Shown piece after piece: positions 28,985 to 36,481 of a stretch of 64,000 bases of DNA; the first letter of the stretch is position 1, and each line of letters opens with the position of its first letter. A program made the position numbers and the translations under genes. The stretch comes from Acidimicrobiaceae bacterium. GTDB lineage: Bacteria > Actinomycetota > Acidimicrobiia > Acidimicrobiales > Palsa-688. The stretch is from positions 24,431-88,430 of the forward strand of contig PMWT01000110.1 of assembly GCA_003166025.1 (NCBI GenBank), read 5' to 3'. The notes beneath the pieces are model-generated. The model saw nothing but the letters and a program-made list of their open reading frames with translations. It was not told where the DNA came from and did not search any database.

Positions 28985-29480
28985 GCGGAGCGGACCGCTT
29001 CAGTGCCTTTGCTGGTGCCGGTCACGTTCCTCGGCGAGGGCCAAGACGTCTCCGACCCTGATACGGCGGTGCTTGCTGTCGGGAAGGCGGCGGAACTCCA
29101 GCATGCCGTCGGCCAAGAGGCGGTCCACGAACTGGCGGCTCACGCCTAAGAGGTCGGCCGCCCCGGCCGGTGTGACTTCCTGGTCGGGGCGCAGAACAAT
29201 GAGGTGCTCGCCCTTGGCCACCCCCCCGAACAGCTCGCGCACAGCTGCACCGAACTCGCTCGTCGCGTCGGCCTCAGCCGCCAGGAGAGCCGCGCTTGCA
29301 CGCGCCTCATCGTCGTTTGCTGCCAGCACGCTCATCGCTCCAGCCACGGGGACCATGTGGACAGGGGTACACCATCAGCAATAACTGCAACTAGATCACG
29401 GGACGGCTCCTGGCCTTGACCGAGCGTTCTGTTGGTCCTTGGTCACTCGCCTTCAGGCGCACACTCCCGTCGTACCCTCG
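28985..29480. repeat. Long direct repeat, copy 1
   Basis: About 495 bp that recur, with scattered substitutions, at 32396-32889. Shared landmarks are GGTCACGTTCCTCGGCGAGG near the left end and CAGGCGCACACTCCCG near the right end. It contains the HTH gene plus its upstream region. At its right edge it cuts into a response regulator gene. Confidence 0.85.
29000..29335 (-). CDS. Excisionase-type helix-turn-helix protein, copy 1
   Basis: The ATG at 29335 follows TGGAGCG and gives 111 residues (MSVLAANDDEARASAALL). The C-terminal half is an excisionase/MerR-like HTH: VTPAGAADLLGVSRQFVDRL and FRRLPDSKHRRIRVGDVL. Proteins of this design commonly act as antitoxins with PIN toxins or as small DNA-binding regulators. 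A near-identical paralogue lies at 32363-32743 inside a duplicated segment. A possible PIN fragment follows at 28960. Confidence 0.8.
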   Translation of the reverse strand: MSVLAANDDEARASAALLAAEADATSEFGAAVRELFGGVAKGEHLIVLRPDQEVTPAGAADLLGVSRQFVDRLLADGMLEFRRLPDSKHRRIRVGDVLALAEERDRHQQRH

Positions 29481-29530
29481 GCCACCAGGTCGGCCGAGGC
29501 CCGGCAGTCCTCCACCACCAAGATCCTCAC
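29453..29530 (-). pseudogene. Truncated response regulator (25 codons of receiver domain)
   Basis: From GTG 29530, behind AAGGGGGGACGAG, the minus strand reads VRILVVEDCRASADLVAEG and then stops six codons later inside repeat copy 1. The opening matches OmpR-type receiver domains, which begin with V-x-VLVVED-x-R-x-LADLVAEGL. The gene is cut exactly where the duplicated segment begins, so the duplication or insertion destroyed it. Confidence 0.6.
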
Positions 29531-29540
29531 CTCGTCCCCC

Positions 29541-30161
29541 CTTTAGCTCCTGCTACAGGGGGGCGACGCTGCGCCCGGGGCCTCGGGTACAGCCAGGGCG
29601 CCGGGCGTCAACGACGACTGACGGCCATCCCCCGTCCCACCCTGCGATTGGTCCAGTCCATTAGCCTTATTGCAGGAAGCCCGGGCTGATGTGGCTAACC
29701 CCCCATGGCCTACCGGCCCGGGCTCCCGACCGTCGCCCACCGTAGCGTTCGCCGATGGCAGTTACCCGTCACGCGAACGGCAGTTCTACTTCCCTGTTCG
29801 TGGGACCGGGCTCGCGTCTCACGGCTTTCTATCTCGGTCGTAGCTATGACGACCTCGGTGGCGACAACGAAGCGATCGCCTGGTGCTCGCCGGCGCCATT
29901 TGGGCCGACCAACCCTGGCCTCGCCGCCCGAAGCGTTTTGGCGCGCTCACTCGCGACCTGGCTTGACGCTTTATCTATCGTCATAAGACAGGAGTATATT
30001 AGAGTAGCGCCATCAATGGAGTAAAGGCCGGTACTCAGAACGCGACACGCCCGGGGTCGCCTATCTCGGGGGCTTGTGGCTCCGAAGGGGCGCCAGAAGG
30101 GCTTGTTGCGGTCTGCCGGGATCCGGTTTGGCCGCCGCTCGGGCTGCTGTAACATTGTCAT
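29541..30161. other. Gap with one doubtful ORF and a candidate promoter
   Basis: ORF 29755-30024 on the plus strand (RLTAFYLGRSYDDLGGDNEA) has moderately G/C-rich third positions but no ribosome binding site and no family. The antisense ORF 29844-30161 is no better. At the right end TTGGCC, a 16-bp spacer and TAACAT (30150-30155) stand six bases before the GntR ATG, a spacing expected for a leaderless actinobacterial promoter. Confidence 0.4.
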
Positions 30162-30653
30162 ATGGTATTAGAGCAAGATGGTAGCGACGCCGAGGCCTCA
30201 CGGCGAGCCTCGCCGATCGAGTTCCGCCTCGAACCCGCTTCGGGCGTGCCGACGTACTTGCAGCTCGTGCACCAGGTCGAGCACGCCCTGCGGCTTGGCT
30301 ACCTCGCGCTCGGCGATCAGCTCCCGAAGGTCCGGGACGTGGTCGCCGAGCTGGCGATCAACCCGAACACTGTGCTGAAGGCCTACAAGGAGCTGGAGAC
30401 CAAGGGCCTCGCAGTCGGACGGCCCGGCCAGGGGACGTTCATCATCGAGGCAGCGCTCAAGCAGGTGAGGCTTCCCGAGCTCACCGGGCTGCGCCGGTCT
30501 CTCATGTCCTGGGTGGCAGCCGCCGACGCGGCAGGGCTCGACGAGGACGGGATCTCTGCCCTCGTCGCCAACGTGCTGCGGGATTTTCGTGAGCGTCGCG
30601 GGGGCGCGGCCGACCAGCGTGGCGCGCGGCACCAGGCGGAAGGCGTGGCATGA
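30162..30653 (+). CDS. GntR-family regulator, YtrA type
   Basis: A 163-residue regulator with an N-terminal winged helix: FRLEPASGVPTYLQLVHQVE, GDQLPKVRDVVAELAINPNT, LKAYKELETKGLAVGRPGQG. The short C-terminus without a large ligand domain is the YtrA subfamily, which usually controls its own ABC transporter operon. It overlaps the ATPase gene by ATGA. No ribosome binding site precedes the ATG, and the -10-like TAACAT six bases upstream suggests a leaderless mRNA. Confidence 0.85.
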   Translation: MVLEQDGSDAEASRRASPIEFRLEPASGVPTYLQLVHQVEHALRLGYLALGDQLPKVRDVVAELAINPNTVLKAYKELETKGLAVGRPGQGTFIIEAALKQVRLPELTGLRRSLMSWVAAADAAGLDEDGISALVANVLRDFRERRGGAADQRGARHQAEGVA

Positions 30654-31566
30654 ACGTCATCGAGACCCACGACCTCGGTAAGTCCTATGGCGCTACGAGA
30701 GCACTCCACGACTGCACGTTGGCCGTTCCTGCTGGGCACGTGGTCGCGCTCGTCGGGCCGAACGGCGCCGGAAAGTCGACCTTGTTGAACCTCGCTGTTG
30801 GACTGGCGACACCGACCACAGGTGAGGTGACAGTGCTCGGCGGGCGCCCCGCCGGTTCTCTGGCCGCGCTGGACAGGATCGCCTTCGTGGCTCAGGACTC
30901 GCCGCTCTACCAGAACCTCTCAGCTGCCGAGCTGCTCCACGTGACCCGCAACCTCAACCACCGCTTCGACCAGTTTTACGCCGAGCAGCGGTTGGGGAGC
31001 TCGACATCCCGCTCAAGCAGAAGGCGGGCAAAATGTCTGGCGGACAGCAGGTCCAGCTCGCGTTGACGTTGGCGCTGGCGCGCCGCCCGCAGCTCCTCGT
31101 GCTCGACGAGCCGATGGCGATGCTCGACCCGGTCGCCCGGCACGACTTCATGGCGACGGTGATGACGCCGGTCGCCGACGACGGTGTCTCGGTCGTGCTG
31201 TCGTCTCACGTCCTTGCCGAACTCGAGCGAGTTGCCGATTATCTGGTAGTGCTCTCGCACGGCAGCGTCCAGGTGGTCGGCGAGGTCGACGACCTCCTGG
31301 CGCACCATCGTGTCCTCACCGGCCCAGCTTCGGAACTCGAGCCGTGCTCGCGCCAGTGGAACGTCGTGCACGCCAGCCGTGGCGCGTCGCAAGCGCACCT
31401 GCTCGTCCGCGGCAACGGGACCTCCGATCCGATGCCATCGGGATGGGAGGTGCACTCAGTCACCCTGGAAGAGCTGGCCCTTGCCTACCTGCGCGAGCCC
31501 GACGCCACGGCGGGGCCGGGCCCGGCTCTTGGCCGGGACGCCGAACTGTCGGTGGTGAGGAATTGA
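30650..31566 (+). pseudogene. ABC transporter ATPase split by a one-base frameshift
   Basis: ORF 30650-31066 holds the N-terminal half (Walker A GPNGAGKST, Q-loop FVAQDSPLYQNLS). ORF 31033-31566 holds MSGGQQVQLALTLALARRP, Walker B LLVLDEP and the H-loop SSHVLAEL. The sense reading requires one extra G in the GGGG run at 30994-30997 to give QRLGELDIPLKQKAGKMSGG. With that base the product would be a standard ~305-residue YtrB-like ATPase. The lesion may be a real mutation or a homopolymer sequencing error. It lies between the GntR gene and a truncated permease. Confidence 0.8.
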
Positions 31567-31811
31567 CCGCGCTGACCGTGCCCGCCCGGCTAGCGGAAAA
31601 CGCGGGTATTCGGGCTGTGCCGTGGCGGCGGATGGCTTGGGTCACCTGGCGCCAACACCGCCTGGCTCAACTGGGCGGCATGGCGGCCCTGTTGGGCGCC
31701 CTCGCGGTGTACGTGTGGACCGTCGGCCTTGGGCTGCACCACGCCTATGCCGCCGCCACCGCCTGCCACCCGGCAAGCTCGATTGCCTGCAGTGTGCTGG
31801 TCGGCCGGTGA
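31563..31811 (+). pseudogene. Truncated ABC permease
   Basis: The TTG at 31563 overlaps the ATPase stop (TTGA). The reading AWVTWRQHRLAQLGGMAALL and GALAVYVWTVGLGLHHAYAA is the start of the membrane proteins that accompany YtrA-type ABC systems, which normally run several hundred residues. The frame ends at 31811 after 82 codons, exactly where the antisense hicA remnant begins. The rest of the permease has been deleted. Confidence 0.7.
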
Positions 31812-32003
31812 CGCCTGCGTCGTGCAGTACCCCCGCGAGAGTGCCACGTTTGATCTCTCGGTTTAGCGGCACGACCAAGGGGACCCGGCTATCTGGGTGC
31901 CGAAGCCTTACATGGCTGCCCCCTGGCGCACGGCTACCCAACCGAGCTTTCCCAGTGCCGAGACCAGCTCCGCTCCTGAAACGACCGGCAGTGCCCCGCT
32001 CAA
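31806..32003 (-). pseudogene. hicA-like toxin remnant, frameshifted and truncated
   Basis: From the TTG at 32003, overlapping the hicB stop as TTGA, the minus strand reads LPVVSGAELVSALGKLGWVA followed by VRQG. After the C-run at 31919-31923 (G-run on the coding strand) the frame must shift by one missing G to continue GSHVRLRHPDSRVPLVVPLN and REIKRGTLAGVLHDAGVTG. This is the HicA double-stranded RNA-binding fold including the catalytic GSH histidine. The C-terminus then runs into the truncated permease DNA without a normal end. Confidence 0.7.
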
Positions 32004-32224
32004 GCCGAGAGCGGGAGCCGGCGCCGGACGACCCCCATCTCCAGGGACCGCCCTTCTTCGCGCATCCCCTCGACGTAGAGGGCCAAGGCCTCCTCGGCGT
32101 TCGCGGTGGCCTCTTCGAGGTCCTCGCCCTGAGTGTGCAGGCCGGGCAGCTCGGGGGCGTAGGCGTGATAGCCACCTTCCGGCTCAGGCTCGAAGACGAA
32201 CTCCACGTCGCGGGCAGGTTCCAC
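32000..32224 (-). CDS. hicB: HicB-like antitoxin
   Basis: Seventy-four residues, MEPARDVEFVFEPEPEGGYH, AYAPELPGLHTQGEDLEEAT, ending RRRLPLSA. The partial RNase H fold with G-x-Y-x-AY-x-PELPG and ANAEEALALYVEGM is the hallmark of the HicB/UPF0150 family. HicB normally neutralises HicA, an mRNA-cleaving toxin; here the linked hicA is broken, so the antitoxin appears orphaned. Gene order hicB-hicA is the reverse of the E. coli order but common elsewhere. Confidence 0.85.
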   Translation of the reverse strand: MEPARDVEFVFEPEPEGGYHAYAPELPGLHTQGEDLEEATANAEEALALYVEGMREEGRSLEMGVVRRRLPLSA

Positions 32225-32362
32225 AATTTTGAGGTTACAGGGCAGCGGCTGGGCAACGTCCGCCTAGTAGCAGGACCTGCTTGGGACAGCGGCCCAAGCG
32301 GTAGCCGCTTATGAAGCTCAGCTAAGGACCGGTGCCCCTCGTCAAGGCCAGCTGCGCGCCTT

Positions 32363-32743
32363 TCACCTGGAACTGGGCCGGTGTACTCCCAGAGCAGAGC
32401 GGACCGCTCGTGCGCCTTGCCGGCGCCGGTCACGTTCCTCGGCGAGGACCAAGACGTCTCCGACGTTGATACGGCGGTGCTTGCTGTCGGGCAGTCGGCG
32501 GAACTCCAGCACGCCGTCGGCCAAGAGGCGGTCCACGAACTGGCGGCTCACGCCCAAGAGGTCGGCCGCTCCGGCCGGCGTGACTTCCTGGTCGGGGCGC
32601 AGAACAATGAGGTGCTCGCTCTTCGCCACCCCCCCGAACAACTCGCGCACCGCGGCACCGAACTCGCTCGTCGCGTCGACCTCGGCCGCCAGTCGGGCCG
32701 CGCTTGCACGCGCCTCAGCGTCGTTTGCTGCCAGCACGCTCAT
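32363..32743 (-). CDS. Excisionase-type helix-turn-helix protein, copy 2
   Basis: The ATG at 32743 gives 126 residues nearly identical to the product of 29000-29335 through LLGVSRQFVDRLLADG and LPDSKHRRINVGDVLVLAEE. The C-terminal 18 residues differ (RRRQGARAVRSALG), because the duplicated DNA ends just inside the gene. The predicted role is DNA binding, as antitoxin or regulator. No toxin gene is seen on its downstream side, where hicB follows after 138 bp. Confidence 0.8.
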   Translation of the reverse strand: MSVLAANDAEARASAARLAAEVDATSEFGAAVRELFGGVAKSEHLIVLRPDQEVTPAGAADLLGVSRQFVDRLLADGVLEFRRLPDSKHRRINVGDVLVLAEERDRRRQGARAVRSALGVHRPSSR

Positions 32744-32889
32744 AGCTCCGGCCACTGGGACCATGTGGACGAGGTACATCACCAGCAATAACCGCAACTA
32801 GACCACACGGCGGCTCCTGCCCTTGGCTGAACGTTTCGTTGCGGCCTCTGCTGCGCGCGCTTCCAGGCGCACACTCCCGCCGTTCTGCT
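32396..32889. repeat. Long direct repeat, copy 2
   Basis: Second copy of the segment at 28985-29480, in the same orientation. Matches run through the HTH gene and its upstream non-coding DNA to CAGGCGCACACTCCCG. Differences are mainly scattered substitutions, so the duplication is not recent or one copy came from elsewhere. Confidence 0.85.
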
Positions 32890-33486
32890 CGGATGCCTCT
32901 TGAAACACAAGGGGTTCTCGAGAAGCGCATACAGAACATTCTGTGGAGAGTCGGAAGCCCCCGCTTCCCCGGACAGCTCAACCCCGCGTCGGTTGCCTCT
33001 CGACTGCGTGACGGCCACGCCAGAACGCTCGGACTGCTGTTCTCAACCGCCCACCAAGCTAACGATACCTTCAGTGAGGCGGAGCACCGCCTCTTGCCGC
33101 ACGTCTTCACGTTGGTGCACCGCTTCTTCGCTGCTGCTCGTGGGGCTGTCGTCATGTTCGGCCCGGACCCGGAGCGCCCGGCTGTCCACCTGGTTGGTCG
33201 TTCCAGCCTCGCCTCCACGGTCCCTATAGATGTCGTGATGACCGTATGGCCGCTGTCGAGCAGCTCCTCGGTGGCGCGCTCAGCCAGCTGCGCCACGGAC
33301 GGCTCTGTCCGGGGCGAGCGGGTCCGTTGGCCGCGCTGGCGGGGACAGCAGATCTCGGCATACGCCCGTGACCGGTGGTCGTGAAGGGGTGGGTCTTCGG
33401 CTCATCTACTAGAGGCAAGGGCCAGGATAGTGTCGACCGCAGCTTCGAGCGGACGGGTGCTCCGTTGCGCCTGGGCGAGTTGGGAA
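32890..33486. other. Ambiguous coding region
   Basis: A plus-strand ORF (32839-33384: GVLEKRIQNILWRVGSPRFP, EAEHRLLPHVFTLVHRFF) and a minus-strand ORF (32715-33296: VAQLAERATEELLDSGHTVI) overlap here. Neither has a ribosome binding site or a family, and neither clearly wins on third-position composition. It may be a decayed gene. Confidence 0.35.
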
Positions 33487-33523
33487 CCGTGAGAACGGTT
33501 TGGTTCTCAAGATGTTCTCACGG
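33487..33523. repeat. Perfect 10-bp inverted repeat downstream of tRNA-Arg
   Basis: CCGTGAGAAC (33487-33496) is mirrored by GTTCTCACGG (33514-33523) around 17 nt. It lies 57 nt past the 3' end of the minus-strand tRNA gene. It could be the tRNA terminator, although no U-run follows, or part of an old attachment site. Confidence 0.5.
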
Positions 33524-33580
33524 AGCCCCTAGCAGGTCAAGCACCGAAGCCCGCACCCCCTCTGACCTGCCCGTATCTAG

Positions 33581-33655
33581 TGCGCTCGGCGGGAGTTGAA
33601 CCCACAACCTTCTGATCCGTAGTCAGATGCTCTAATCCAATTGAGCTACGAGCGC
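33581..33655 (-). tRNA. tRNA-Arg (anticodon ACG)
   Basis: A complete cloverleaf of 75 nt. Acceptor GCGCTCG pairs with CGAGCGC, discriminator A; D arm GCTC/GAGC; anticodon stem TCTGA/TCAGA with loop CTACGGA, anticodon ACG; T arm GTGGG/CCCGC with loop TTCAACT. CCA is not encoded. It reads CGU-type arginine codons. tRNA-Arg genes are frequent integration targets, and an integrase pseudogene lies 193 bp away on its 5' side. Confidence 0.95.
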
Positions 33656-33700
33656 AACATGTGTTGACCTGCGCTTTTACACTACCAGCGGGAGCTCCGG

Positions 33701-33778
33701 ACCTCCATCGGGGCACTTTGCAAACAGTTTGCAAACATGCTCCTACACCGAGGTTTGCAGTGCCCTCCGATGAGGCCA
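33701..33778. repeat. Large imperfect inverted repeat enclosing TTTGCAAACA direct repeats
   Basis: The left arm at 33701-33726 (CCTCCATCGG, GGCACTTTGCAAAC) is matched by the complement of 33753-33778 (CCTCATCGG, GGGCACTGCAAAC) at about 22 positions with small gaps. TTTGCAAACA occurs twice, at 33718-33727 and 33729-33738, an 11-bp period. The structure lies between the tRNA and the integrase pseudogene, where attachment-site arms or a regulatory hairpin would be expected. Confidence 0.6.
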
Positions 33779-33847
33779 CTAAATCCCGAAACCGTGCTGG
33801 TCATATAACAACGCACCGGGGGGAGTCTAGGTGATCGTCGGCTGGCG

Positions 33848-34550
33848 TCACCGGCCGACCGCCGGGGGGTGGACAAGGTCGGCGGTTAGCTCGGCGGCGT
33901 CACAGTCGAGTTCCTCGACCACGTGGCTGTGAATATCCCCGGTCACCTGCACGGAGCTATGTCCCAGTCGCCGTGACATCACCAGCAGGGGGACGCCGGT
34001 GCGCAAGCCGGTCGTAAGGCGGCCATGACGGAGCGCGTGAAAGGCGATCGGGGGCAAGCCAGCTCTCTTGGTGACTGCGCCGAACGTCCTGGTCAGGTAC
34101 TCGGGGTGGTACCCCGTGCCGTCCTCTCGGGTGAAGACGAGCACGCTGTCCGCCCAGGCGGGCCCCCAGGCTAGGCGCTCCTCAAGCTGGCGCCGGCGGT
34201 GGACCTGAAGCGCTTCTGTTACCGCTGGAGCGACGGCGATGGTCCGACGGCTCTTGCTCGTCCTGGGCCCGCTTTCGACGACCCGGTAGCGGACGCTGAC
34301 CCGTGCGCCGGCCACCGTGAGCGCAACCGGGCCAACTCTCCCCCTCCGCAGGCCGGTGGTGGTCGCCAGCAGCTAGAGCGGGCACAGCCGGTCCGCCTTG
34401 GTTGCCTCCACGAAGGCAGTCAGGTCGTCGGGGCCCCATATGCGGCGTTCGGTCCTGGCCGGGCTTGGAGGGTCGGCGAGGTGGCGATGATCCGGGCCAG
34501 CAGTGCCCAACGAACTGCGTCTCCCAATGTCTTACCGATCGTCACATGAA
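33848..34550 (-). pseudogene. Tyrosine integrase pseudogene
   Basis: The last 155 codons read as a phage-type tyrosine recombinase: TSKSRRTIAVAP with the catalytic Arg region nearby, HALRHGRLTTGL (H-x-x-R) and RRLGHSSVQVTGDIHSHVVE. The nucleophilic tyrosine expected in T-x-D-x-YSHV is replaced by His. Upstream, WGPDDLTAFVEATKADRLCP is followed by an in-frame TAG where a Trp is expected. The N-terminal part TLGDAVRWALLARI requires a further frame change. The gene is dead in at least three ways. It lies next to tRNA-Arg and marks an old integrative element. Confidence 0.82.
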
Positions 34551-34975
34551 CGGAATGAAATCGTAGGGCTCTGGCGACCCGTCGGAAATCGCCGCCAGGG
34601 CTACAATGCCTCGGCTAGGCCAGCGGCTAGGCCGAGCGGGCTGTCACCCCAGCCCGAAGCGGTCGTCGCCTGAGCTCCACATGGCGTGCTGGACGTCGCC
34701 GAGGCCTCCTCGAATTCATCGCGCAACGACGCCCACCTCATGGCCATGGGCGTAGGGAGCTGTTGCCCAAAGAATGGACAACCGGCAGCATATGCTGAGC
34801 ACCGTAGTGAGTGAAACGCGTAGTGGGCCTGGTGTCCCAGAGACCGCTTTCGAGAGATGTCGTGGGTGGTTGGGTCAGCGCTATCCGTCTGTGCTGGCCG
34901 GCAACGGTGACGGACTACGACCTCGCGACAATATCTAGTGGTCCCCCACCCTGCCAGGTATAGGAGAATTGATCT
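34551..34975. other. Gap with a possible 48-residue ORF
   Basis: From ATG 34792 to TAG 34938 the plus strand reads MLSTVVSETRSGPGVPETAF, then RGWLGQRYPSVLAGNGDG. There is no ribosome binding site and no family, so it is not called as a gene. CGGCTAGGCC occurs twice at about 34612-34633. The last bases supply AGGAG for the next gene. Confidence 0.4.
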
Positions 34976-36205
34976 GTGAAGCTTGATAAGGTCAAGATCG
35001 GTGTTGTCGGGCTCGGGCTAGTCTCTTCCGCTCACATAAAGGGGTACATGTCCCACCCCGGCGCGGAAGTAGTCGCCGTGTGCGACTTGGATGAGCCGCA
35101 GGCACAGAAGGTCGCAAAACAGTTCGGCATCCCCAAGTACTACACGTCGTATACCGAGATGCTCACGGACCCGGCAATCAACACTATCGACATTATGACC
35201 CCGACATACCTGCACAGGCCAATGGCGGTCGCTGCCGCCAAGGCCGGGAAGAATATCCATTGTGAGAAGCCTCTCGCCCTCACGCTGGAAGAGGGGGGGG
35301 ACATTTGCGACCAGGCTGACAACCACGGCGTGGCGCTGGCGGTCGACGAGACCTACGTCTTTATGGCAACAATCGTCAAGGCACGCGAGCTCATCGAAGC
35401 GGGCGAGATCGGCAAGCCGCAACAGATCCGACAGCGCTTTGGCACGTGGCTCGACCGCCCGGGGGTTATCGCCGCAGTTCACGGTGACACCACCAATATT
35501 GAAAAGTGGCGAGAGGACTCCAGCAAGGCTGGCGGCAACGGGTTCCCCTGGCAATTTGATCACAATATTCACTTTTTTGCCATGGCGCGGTACCTGATGA
35601 ACGGCTCCCCAGTCAAGAAGGTGTATTCTGTCAAGGCGGACAACTCTTGGTTGGGCGATAGAGTGGCGCCGCAAACTGGAGATGACGGGGAAGGCTCCGA
35701 AAAACTCTACGAGGTCAACACGGAATATGATTTCCCACTCATGACGTGGACACATGAAGACCCGGCTTGCCTGGGGGTCTGGATGCGTGCGGAGCGCCTC
35801 AACGGGAAGTACGACTTCATGACCGGCTTGTCGGCGACGGTAATCGGTGAGAAAGGCCTCATCGAGTTCCTCGGCGAAGGTGGCGGAGGCCTGCGGTGGG
35901 ATGGCAAACTCGTCCATCTTGTGCTGCACCGCCGCGGCAAGGAGCCAGAGACGTTCCGTTTCGACGACGAGGGCGAGGACGACATCTGGGAGTCTGAGGT
36001 CTCGTATTACAGCAGCGCGCATGTCCACCGCATGCACGAGTTCGTAGATTCCTTGATAGGTGGCCGACCATCGAGGTACACCGGCCGGGACGCTCTGCGC
36101 GACTTGCGAGTCGCTATCGCGTCCATTTGTTCGGCGAGGGAGGGTCTCCCCATTGAGGTGGCTGAGGTTACGGATGAACGTTTCTATACAGACAGCGTGA
36201 AGTAA
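34976..36205 (+). CDS. Gfo/Idh/MocA-family oxidoreductase
   Basis: The GTG at 34976 stands behind TAGGAGAATT and gives 409 residues. The N-terminal Rossmann domain has KIGVVGLGLVSSAHIKGYM and the EKP signature in NIHCEKPLALTLEEGG, where the Lys is catalytic in the family. WQFDHNIHFFAMARYLMNG and the beta-rich C-terminal domain match sugar dehydrogenases acting on inositol-like or hexose substrates with NAD(P). The sugar is unknown. It is the first intact gene to the right of the decayed integrase region and is followed by a short hairpin. Confidence 0.92.
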   Translation: MKLDKVKIGVVGLGLVSSAHIKGYMSHPGAEVVAVCDLDEPQAQKVAKQFGIPKYYTSYTEMLTDPAINTIDIMTPTYLHRPMAVAAAKAGKNIHCEKPLALTLEEGGDICDQADNHGVALAVDETYVFMATIVKARELIEAGEIGKPQQIRQRFGTWLDRPGVIAAVHGDTTNIEKWREDSSKAGGNGFPWQFDHNIHFFAMARYLMNGSPVKKVYSVKADNSWLGDRVAPQTGDDGEGSEKLYEVNTEYDFPLMTWTHEDPACLGVWMRAERLNGKYDFMTGLSATVIGEKGLIEFLGEGGGGLRWDGKLVHLVLHRRGKEPETFRFDDEGEDDIWESEVSYYSSAHVHRMHEFVDSLIGGRPSRYTGRDALRDLRVAIASICSAREGLPIEVAEVTDERFYTDSVK

Positions 36206-36209
36206 AGCT

Positions 36210-36232
36210 ATCGCGCACTATGGGCTCGCGAT
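36210..36232 (+). terminator. Short hairpin after the oxidoreductase gene
   Basis: ATCGCG (36210-36215) pairs with CGCGAT (36227-36232) around an 11-nt loop, starting four bases after the stop codon and followed by TTAT. A weak terminator is the likely reading. Confidence 0.35.
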
Positions 36233-36272
36233 TTATCCGTGGAGAGAGGTACCTTCAGAGAGGTTTGAGGGA

Positions 36273-36383
36273 GTGCGCCCGCCCTTAACCCTGGGGCCGG
36301 GGAGCTACGAGGCCCCGACGTTGGAGCTGGGGCCCGGTGAGCTGGACTGGCTCGATGGCGAGGACGAACGGATGGCCCAGTAA
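36273..36383 (+). CDS. Possible 36-residue acidic peptide
   Basis: GTG 36273 to TAA 36383 reads MRPPLTLGPGSYEAPTLELG followed by PGELDWLDGEDERMAQ. LGPG occurs twice and the C-terminus is strongly acidic. Purine-rich GAGGTTTGAGG precedes the start. Third positions are G/C-rich. No family is recognised; it could be a small protein co-expressed with the KdpD-like gene or a remnant. Confidence 0.3.
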   Translation: MRPPLTLGPGSYEAPTLELGPGELDWLDGEDERMAQ

Positions 36384-36481
36384 CTACAGAGGTTGACAGC
36401 CAGACTGAGGGGGTCGGGGCGGGAAGAACTGCCGTGAGCCCCGGGTTAGAACCTGGTATGACCGCAGAAGGAACGGCGTAG

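Noticed and set aside
32839-33384. Plus-strand 181-residue ORF as a real gene
   Set aside because: No start signal, no domain, and an equally good antisense frame; left as an ambiguous region.
33581-33655. Classical genomic island inserted at the tRNA 3' end with the integrase next to it
   Set aside because: The integrase pseudogene is on the 5' side of the tRNA, and no duplicate of the tRNA 3' end was found in the window, so the simple island model is not shown.
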